This document shows, in pieces, positions 59,321 to 64,000 of a DNA stretch of 64,000 nt. Position 1 is the stretch's first letter. Every line of letters begins with the position of its first letter. Where the stretch lies: assembly GCF_003860215.1 (NCBI RefSeq), contig NZ_RQYH01000008.1, positions 40,471 through 104,470 of the forward strand, written 5' to 3'. Under the pieces are notes generated by a model, which was not told where the DNA came from, did not search any database, and saw only the letters and a program-made list of their open reading frames with translations. The position numbers and the translations under genes are program-made. The stretch is from Desulfovibrio sp. OH1186_COT-070 (GTDB lineage Bacteria > Desulfobacterota > Desulfovibrionia > Desulfovibrionales > Desulfovibrionaceae).

Positions 59321-60190
59321 TCATCGTTGCAAAGTGCAATGCAGATTTTGGGCCAATAGCAGGGATTGCATGGCTTCCGCCACATGGTGCACACGATGCC
59401 AGAAAACGCCCTTTGCCCACAACAGTGCTGTGGCCACTGCGGTGGGGAGCGCCCGCGCGGCAGGCGGGAGGCCCAGCAAACCGCCAAAAACGGACTTCAT
59501 GGAGAGTGCCATGAGCACAGGCCGCCCGAAACCTTTCCAGTCCTCCGGGTGTTGCAGCAGTTCAAGGTTGTGTTCCAGCGTTTTGCCAAAGCCGATGCCG
59601 GGATCCAGAACAATGCGGTTTTCCGGGAGTCCTGCCCGAACAAGCCGGGCCATTTCGCGCTCAAAAAATGCTGTTACCTCTCTGCGGATATTGGCATAGC
59701 GAGGAGCGTCCTGCATGGTTGCAGGCCGTCCCCGACTGTGCATGAGCACATAACCCGGCTTGTACTGGATGAGAACATCCAGGAGGCCAGGATCAAAAGA
59801 GCATGCGGAAATATCGTTGACAATGTCAGCACCGGCCTCCAGAGCCGCAGCCGCAGTCTCTGCATGATAGGTATCCACGGAGATCGTTGCGCCCGGTGCC
59901 TGCCGCCGGACGCACAAAAGCACGGGCAAAAGACGGGACAACTCTTGGGAAGGGGCAAGCTCTGTGGCTCCCGGACGCGAGGATTCCGCGCCCAGGTCAA
60001 GAATGTCCGCCCCCTGATCCAGCAGGCGCCGGGCATGCGCAAGAGCGTGGGCGGCATCGGCATGGATGCCGCCGTCAAAAAACGAGTCCGGCGTAATGTT
60101 GACAATGCCCATCACACCAAAGGCGCGGGGCGGCGTTAGCCGCCGCCCTCCTTTTGCATGCCAGGCTGCGCTTTCATGCGTATCCCGCAT
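59321..60190 (-). CDS. folP: Dihydropteroate synthase
   Basis: A 289-residue TIM-barrel enzyme joining 6-hydroxymethyl-dihydropterin pyrophosphate to p-aminobenzoate in folate synthesis, the sulfonamide target. VMGIVNITPDSFFDGG, GADILDLGAESSRPGA, ISVDTYHAETAAAAL, GADIVNDISA and RIVLDPGIGFGKTLEHN are family motifs. It starts two bases after ftsH and is translated together with it, as ftsH-folP neighbours occur widely. Confidence 0.95.
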   Translation of the reverse strand: MRDTHESAAWHAKGGRRLTPPRAFGVMGIVNITPDSFFDGGIHADAAHALAHARRLLDQGADILDLGAESSRPGATELAPSQELSRLLPVLLCVRRQAPGATISVDTYHAETAAAALEAGADIVNDISACSFDPGLLDVLIQYKPGYVLMHSRGRPATMQDAPRYANIRREVTAFFEREMARLVRAGLPENRIVLDPGIGFGKTLEHNLELLQHPEDWKGFGRPVLMALSMKSVFGGLLGLPPAARALPTAVATALLWAKGVFWHRVHHVAEAMQSLLLAQNLHCTLQR

Positions 60191-60192
60191 AT

Positions 60193-62139
60193 TCAGCTTT
60201 GATCTTTCGTGTTGTCGGTGTGCGGGGCGTTTTCAGTAGGCCTCTGGGCGGTATCATCCTGTCGCATATCAGGCTCCAGAGCAAATTCATTGTCTCCGTG
60301 CCTGGGCACGGGAACCTTCACGGGCTTTCCGTTCTGGTCCAGAGGCGGCAATTCCTTGTTTTGCATGAGCAAGTCAAGGTCTTCGCCCGTAATGGTTTCA
60401 CGGTCAAGCAGAGCATTGGCAATGCGGTGCAGGATTTCTTCATTGTCCTTCAGCAGGGTACGGCAGCGCTCATGGGCTTCTTCAACAATACGCTTTACTT
60501 CGCTGTCCACCAGGCGGGCAGTGTCTTCACTGTAGTTTTTGTTCTGAATCCACTCTCTTCCGATGAACACTTCTTCGCCCGTCTCGCCGATGGCCAGTGT
60601 GCCTACGGCCTCACTCATGCCCCACTCACAGACCATTTTGCGGGCCATGCGGGTAACACGCTCAATGTCGTTGGAAGCGCCTGTTGTGATATCCTGAAAA
60701 ATCAGTTCCTCGGCAACGCGGCCGCCCAACAGAACCACCAGATTGTTGCGCAAATATGTTCGGGAATATCCGTGGCGGTCTTCCTCCGGCAGCTGCATGG
60801 TAACACCCAGAGCGCGGCCTCGGGGAATGATGGTCACTTTGTGCACAGGGTCCGTGCCCGGCAAAAGCCGTGTCGCCAGCGCGTGCCCGGCTTCGTGGTA
60901 TGCGGTGATGCGCTTTTCCTCTTCAGAGAGGATCAGGCTGCGCCGCTCGCGGCCCATGAGCACCTTGTCCTTGGCGTACTCAAAGTCATGCATGTCCAGG
61001 CGTTCCTGATTCATTTTGGCGGCCTGCAGGGCAGCTTCATTGACCAGGTTTTCCAGGTCGGCTCCGGAAAATCCGGGAGTTCCACGCGCCAGCACGTCAA
61101 GGTCGACATCCCGGGCAAGCGGAGTGCGCTTGGTATGGACTTCAAGAATGCGTTTGCGCCCGCGCAGATCCGGGGTCGGAACCACGACCTGCCGGTCAAA
61201 ACGGCCTGGCCGCAGCAGGGCGGGATCAAGCACATCAGGGCGGTTGGTGGCGGCAATGAGGATGACGCCTTCATTGCTTTCAAAACCGTCCATTTCCACC
61301 AGCAGCTGGTTCAGGGTCTGCTCCCGCTCATCGTGGCCTCCGCCAAGGCCCGCGCCACGCTGGCGGCCAACGGCGTCAATTTCATCAATAAAGATGAGGC
61401 AGGGGGCATTTTTTTTTCCTTGAATGAAGAGGTCTCGCACACGGGAGGCACCAACGCCCACAAACATTTCCACAAAATCCGAACCGGAGATGGAAAAAAA
61501 GGGGACGCCCGCCTCGCCAGCCACCGCGCGCGCCAGAAGAGTTTTTCCCGTTCCGGGAGGGCCGACAAGCAAAACCCCCTTGGGGATGCGCCCGCCAAGA
61601 CGGGTAAATTTTTTGGGATTGGACAGAAACTCCACGACTTCCGAAAGTTCATCCTTGGCTTCGTCCACGCCGGCCACGTCTGCAAAGGTCACGCGCGCAT
61701 TATCCTGATTCAGCATGCGGGCACGCGAGCGGCCGAAGTTCATGGCCTTTCCCCCACCGCTTTGCATCTGGCGCATGAAAAAAATCCAGACGCCCACCAG
61801 CAGGAGCATGGGGAACCAGGAAATGAGAAGCGTCATATACCAAGGTTGCTCTTCGGGAGGATCAACCTTGATTTCGACCTTTTTCTCGATGAGTCTCTTG
61901 ACGAGGTTGATATCTTGGGGGGCATAGGTATGGATATTTTTTCCATCGGCCGATCTCCCCGTCAATGTGTGCCCCTGGATGGTGACGGACATGATTTGCC
62001 CGCTGTCCACCTGGGTCAGAAAGTCGGAGTAGGGTACCCGCTGCACGGAGCTTTGCGGCTGCTGGAACGTATTAAAAAGCATCACCATTGCCAGGACAAT
62101 GACTGCCCACAGCATCAGGTTGCGGCTCATCTGGTTCAA
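60193..62139 (-). CDS. ftsH: ATP-dependent zinc metalloprotease FtsH
   Basis: A 648-residue membrane AAA+ protease degrading misfolded membrane and regulatory proteins. Two N-terminal membrane helices flank a periplasmic domain (about residues 10-130). The AAA+ module has Walker [14 protein letters not shown], Walker [15 protein letters not shown], and the second region of homology [19 protein letters not shown]; the protease has the HEAGH zinc motif. The C-terminus is acidic and polar. I use TTG 62139 because GGAGG lies five bases upstream and it yields the common MNQxSRNL start; ATG 62130 is the alternative. Confidence 0.95.
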   Translation of the reverse strand: MNQMSRNLMLWAVIVLAMVMLFNTFQQPQSSVQRVPYSDFLTQVDSGQIMSVTIQGHTLTGRSADGKNIHTYAPQDINLVKRLIEKKVEIKVDPPEEQPWYMTLLISWFPMLLLVGVWIFFMRQMQSGGGKAMNFGRSRARMLNQDNARVTFADVAGVDEAKDELSEVVEFLSNPKKFTRLGGRIPKGVLLVGPPGTGKTLLARAVAGEAGVPFFSISGSDFVEMFVGVGASRVRDLFIQGKKNAPCLIFIDEIDAVGRQRGAGLGGGHDEREQTLNQLLVEMDGFESNEGVILIAATNRPDVLDPALLRPGRFDRQVVVPTPDLRGRKRILEVHTKRTPLARDVDLDVLARGTPGFSGADLENLVNEAALQAAKMNQERLDMHDFEYAKDKVLMGRERRSLILSEEEKRITAYHEAGHALATRLLPGTDPVHKVTIIPRGRALGVTMQLPEEDRHGYSRTYLRNNLVVLLGGRVAEELIFQDITTGASNDIERVTRMARKMVCEWGMSEAVGTLAIGETGEEVFIGREWIQNKNYSEDTARLVDSEVKRIVEEAHERCRTLLKDNEEILHRIANALLDRETITGEDLDLLMQNKELPPLDQNGKPVKVPVPRHGDNEFALEPDMRQDDTAQRPTENAPHTDNTKDQS

Positions 62140-62244
62140 CACGGCCTCCGTATTTTTGGTATTCAGAAAGCTGCGCCAACCCTGCGGCAAAAAGCCGGTT
62201 CGGTCAGGTGCAGCCAGCGTTTGTATCAGAAATTTCTGTGGATA

Positions 62245-62274
62245 CGGATACTATTTGCAGCCAGCCGCTGTCAA
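62245..62274 (-). promoter_or_regulatory. Possible sigma-70 promoter for ftsH
   Basis: On the minus strand TTGACA (62274-62269), an 18-base spacer, then TATCCG (62250-62245), about 105 bases before the TTG start. The -35 is perfect; the -10 is moderate. Confidence 0.4.
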
Positions 62275-62518
62275 ATGACCCGCGGCTGCATCAGCCGCAA
62301 AATGCCGACCAAATACACGGCAGGCAAAAGATCGGGGCTGTGTTTTTTCTCCTATGGCGTCAAGGCCGGAGGGGTACGGGGTTGGTCAGGTGCTGCTGGT
62401 GCGAAAGGCCGTATCCATTTTGCCAAAATATTTCAGAAATAAGCTCTCGTGCAAAATAGGCAATCCGCGTTCTGCTCTTTTTCCGCCCTGCTTGAAAAGC
62501 ATCAGCATGCCGCAGGGC

Positions 62519-62547
62519 TTGCGGACAAGGTATTTTTTGCCTATGTT
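62519..62547 (+). promoter_or_regulatory. Promoter of the tRNA-Sec gene
   Basis: TTGCGG (62519-62524), 17-base spacer, TATGTT (62542-62547), with the mature tRNA beginning 8 bases later. Confidence 0.6.
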
Positions 62548-62555
62548 CTTGTAAC

Positions 62556-62649
62556 GGAGGCGTTTCGTCACCGGTGTGGCGCCCGGTCTTCAAAACCGGT
62601 GGCAGGTTTCATCGCCTGCGGTAGGTTCGACCCCTATACGTCTCCGCCA
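62556..62649 (+). tRNA. selC: tRNA-Sec (anticodon TCA)
   Basis: A 94-base tRNA with the elongated selenocysteine form: 8-bp acceptor stem (GGAGGCGT with ACGTCTCC, one G-U), a long D stem (CACCGG/CCGGTG-like), anticodon stem CCGGT/ACCGG with loop CTTCAAA and anticodon TCA at 62590-62592, a long variable arm (GGCAGG...CCTGC), T arm with GGTTCGACCC, then G-CCA encoded in the gene. Its presence means the cell decodes UGA as selenocysteine. Confidence 0.95.
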
Positions 62650-62666
62650 GAGCCCCCCGGATGACT

Positions 62667-62695
62667 GAAAAAAGCCGCCGAAAAGCGGATTTTTC
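62667..62695 (+). terminator. Terminator of the tRNA-Sec gene
   Basis: GAAAAA...CCGC, loop, GCGG...TTTTTC: a short GC stem extended by A/T pairing with a T-run ending at 62694. Confidence 0.65.
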
Positions 62696-62788
62696 TGTTT
62701 GCCCGCCTGTTATGTTGTTGATATCCGGCATGCGCGAGGACAGAGCAAGCCCTGTATCCCTGAACCACCCACAAGCCCAGTGCACACA

Positions 62789-63643
62789 ATGAAAAAGATT
62801 TATCGTTTGGACATCATTGTTGCGGAAGCTGACTTTGATGTGGCGTCAGGTATGCTGGCCTTGAGTGTGCCTTTTGGGTGGGAAGAAGAATCGCTACCCA
62901 CAGGAGAAACCTGTTTTCATATTCACTGCGAAAACAGGGACTTCCTTCAGGAAATACAGAGCGCGATCCTGAAAAAATTGCCGGAGGTTGTGTGCCGTGA
63001 ATCCTCACTGTACGAGCAGGACTGGACAGCCGCCTGGAAACAGTTTTTCACCCCGGTATCCTGTGGGCGGCGTTTTGTGGTTTTGCCGCCCTGGTTGGCG
63101 GACACACAGGACTTTCCTGACCGCACCTCCATTCTGATTGAACCGAAAAGCGCGTTTGGCACAGGACATCACGCGACCACAGAACTCTGCCTGACGGTCT
63201 TGAGCGACCTTCTGGATGCGGGGTGTCTGCACGCGGGGCAGCGCTTTCTGGATGTGGGGACAGGATCGGGGATATTGGGAATCGCCTGCTGCAAAAGCGG
63301 CCTGTCCGGAGATGGATGTGATATTGATGCGCTGGCCGTGGAAAATGCCAGAGAAAATTGCCGGTTGAACGGTCTTTCGGATTTTTGCGTTCACAGCGGC
63401 AGCATTGAGGCTGTTTCCGGAAAAATGTACGATCTGGTGTTGGCCAACATCCTTTCCCGTCCGCTTGTTGAACTTGCGCAAAGCATCGTGCAAGCCTGCA
63501 AGCCCGGAGCCTGCCTGGTGCTTTCCGGACTGCTGGACATACAGGCCGATAAGGTGGAAGCTGCGTATCTGGACCAATGCCTGCCCAAAGCCAGGCGTGT
63601 TTTTCTGGGAGAATGGTGCGCTCTGGTCTGGGATGCCCGGTAG
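62789..63643 (+). CDS. prmA: Ribosomal protein L11 methyltransferase
   Basis: A 284-residue SAM-dependent methyltransferase. N-terminal L11-binding region (about residues 1-90), then PKSAFGTGHHATTELCL, SAM motif FLDVGTGSGILGIACC, GCDIDALAVENARENCRLN, and the LANILSRPLVEL catalytic loop, all typical of PrmA. I chose the ATG at 62789 because the frame upstream does not resemble the family. It may share transcription with the downstream small membrane-protein gene. Confidence 0.92.
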   Translation: MKKIYRLDIIVAEADFDVASGMLALSVPFGWEEESLPTGETCFHIHCENRDFLQEIQSAILKKLPEVVCRESSLYEQDWTAAWKQFFTPVSCGRRFVVLPPWLADTQDFPDRTSILIEPKSAFGTGHHATTELCLTVLSDLLDAGCLHAGQRFLDVGTGSGILGIACCKSGLSGDGCDIDALAVENARENCRLNGLSDFCVHSGSIEAVSGKMYDLVLANILSRPLVELAQSIVQACKPGACLVLSGLLDIQADKVEAAYLDQCLPKARRVFLGEWCALVWDAR

Positions 63644-63645
63644 CC

Positions 63646-63894
63646 GTGGCATCGTCTTCTTTTTTGCCCCATAGCACCATATGGATTGCCCCGGATCCGG
63701 GGGATCTGTGGTTCTTTCCTGTCCTCTTTGTCACAGGGGCGCTCTTGCAGGTCGCGGCCATACGGCAAAAAAAGAAGGCAGCGCTGATTGCCGGTGCCGC
63801 TCTGGTTCTTGGTGCGGCCCTTGTTGACCGCGACCCCGTGCTGGGCATAGGGCAAATTTTTGTTGCTGCCCTATTTTTTGCCGAGATGACATAA
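63646..63894 (+). CDS. Small membrane protein, lipid-A-synthase N-terminal-like
   Basis: An 82-residue protein, start GTG 63646 (three bases after prmA; the start is uncertain, ATG 63613 is possible). It has two to three hydrophobic helices (WFFPVLFVTGALLQVAAI, AALIAGAALVLGAALV, IGQIFVAALFFAEM). The ending RDPVLGIGQIF resembles the small 'lipid A biosynthesis N-terminal' domain, found alone or at the start of LpxB-like proteins. Function unknown. The probable IS end begins 10 bases after its stop. Confidence 0.6.
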   Translation: MASSSFLPHSTIWIAPDPGDLWFFPVLFVTGALLQVAAIRQKKKAALIAGAALVLGAALVDRDPVLGIGQIFVAALFFAEMT

Positions 63895-63903
63895 AACTGC
63901 CGA

Positions 63904-64000
63904 TGTAATCTCCCCATTTGTGGTAGTGCTCAAAAGTAGAGCCTATGCCGCCCGTTTCAGTTTCATGGCCGGGGTGATACCACCGATGCCCATATGGGGC
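63904..64000 (-). mobile_element. End of an insertion sequence, IS3-like transposase C-terminus
   Basis: On the minus strand the right edge reads PHMGIGGITPAMKLKRAA then TAG (63945-63943), matching the RPHxxLGxxTPAE-type C-terminus of IS3-family and related DDE transposases. The stretch from TGTAATCTCCCC at 63904 to the stop would be the terminal repeat and non-coding end of the element. The rest lies beyond the window. Confidence 0.55.

Noticed and set aside
60154..62442. A 762-codon plus-strand open frame opposite ftsH and the end of folP.
   Set aside because: Shadow of FtsH and FolP, both certain from motifs.
1..64000. CRISPR arrays, prophage, rRNA operons, other tRNAs, long tandem repeats.
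   Set aside because: I looked for regularly spaced repeats, phage genes and RNA signatures and saw none besides tRNA-Sec and the IS end.

Overview
The window is a contiguous chromosomal stretch of a GC-rich (roughly 58%) Gram-negative anaerobe, most likely a Desulfovibrio or close relative in the Desulfovibrionaceae. Pointers are a fused glycogen synthase/glucan phosphorylase, a PxxKW cysteine-rich small protein, a MucR/Ros zinc-finger regulator, sigma-54 promoters ahead of flagellar genes, a selenocysteine tRNA, and the overall family resemblance of the genes. This assignment is inference; no database was searched. Most genes look like core genes. The only mobile-element signal is a probable IS end at the right edge.

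Layout. 1-10.8 kb, minus strand: the 5' part of dapA, an HU protein, a MinD/FlhG-like ATPase coupled to a degenerate GGDEF protein, prfB with its programmed +1 frameshift, lnt, a CorC-like CBS protein, a PilZ protein, mnmG and an M20 peptidase. 10.9-20.5 kb, minus: a PxxKW protein, then a glycogen cluster read in the order debranching enzyme, GT4 glycosyltransferase, GH57 amylase, and a 1418-residue GT3-GT35 fusion. 20.9-25.5 kb, plus: a complete branched-chain amino-acid type ABC transporter (SBP, LivH, LivM, LivG, LivF) with a terminator-like hairpin after the SBP gene. 25.5-30.7 kb: a NimA-like flavoprotein, a CsoR-type repressor with a metal P-type ATPase and a palindromic operator, an exported rhodanese, an exported SNase-fold protein without catalytic residues, an unknown protein and a DEDDh exonuclease.

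30.9-38.6 kb, plus: the flagellar basal-body genes flgB-flgC-fliE, then fliF, a 67-codon gene, fliG, fliH, fliI and a small zinc-ribbon protein. A sigma-54 site lies before flgB, and a terminator followed by a second sigma-54 site separates fliE from fliF. The 67-codon gene repeats the FliG-binding C-terminus of FliF as a separate small protein and is my leading candidate for something undescribed. 38.6-49 kb: a flavoprotein, an alpha/beta hydrolase, a frameshifted hrpB helicase, a sigma-54 activator with an altered GAFTGA loop, a large exported TPR protein, a lipoprotein and a MucR regulator. 49-56 kb: a biotin cluster (an unusual bioB, a bioD-bioA fusion, an SSS transporter), a small LpdD-like pair, and fhs. 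56-62 kb, minus: ftsH-folP-cdaA-cdaR-glmM, which couples c-di-AMP synthesis to cell-wall precursor supply. 62.5-64 kb, plus: tRNA-Sec, prmA, a small membrane protein and the IS end.

Connections. The flagellar genes depend on sigma-54, and a possible activator gene lies about 5 kb downstream. The FlhG-like ATPase, degenerate GGDEF protein and PilZ protein could touch the same motility/c-di-GMP circuitry. The glycogen cluster holds synthesis, phosphorolysis and debranching, but no branching enzyme or sugar-nucleotide pyrophosphorylase lies in the window.
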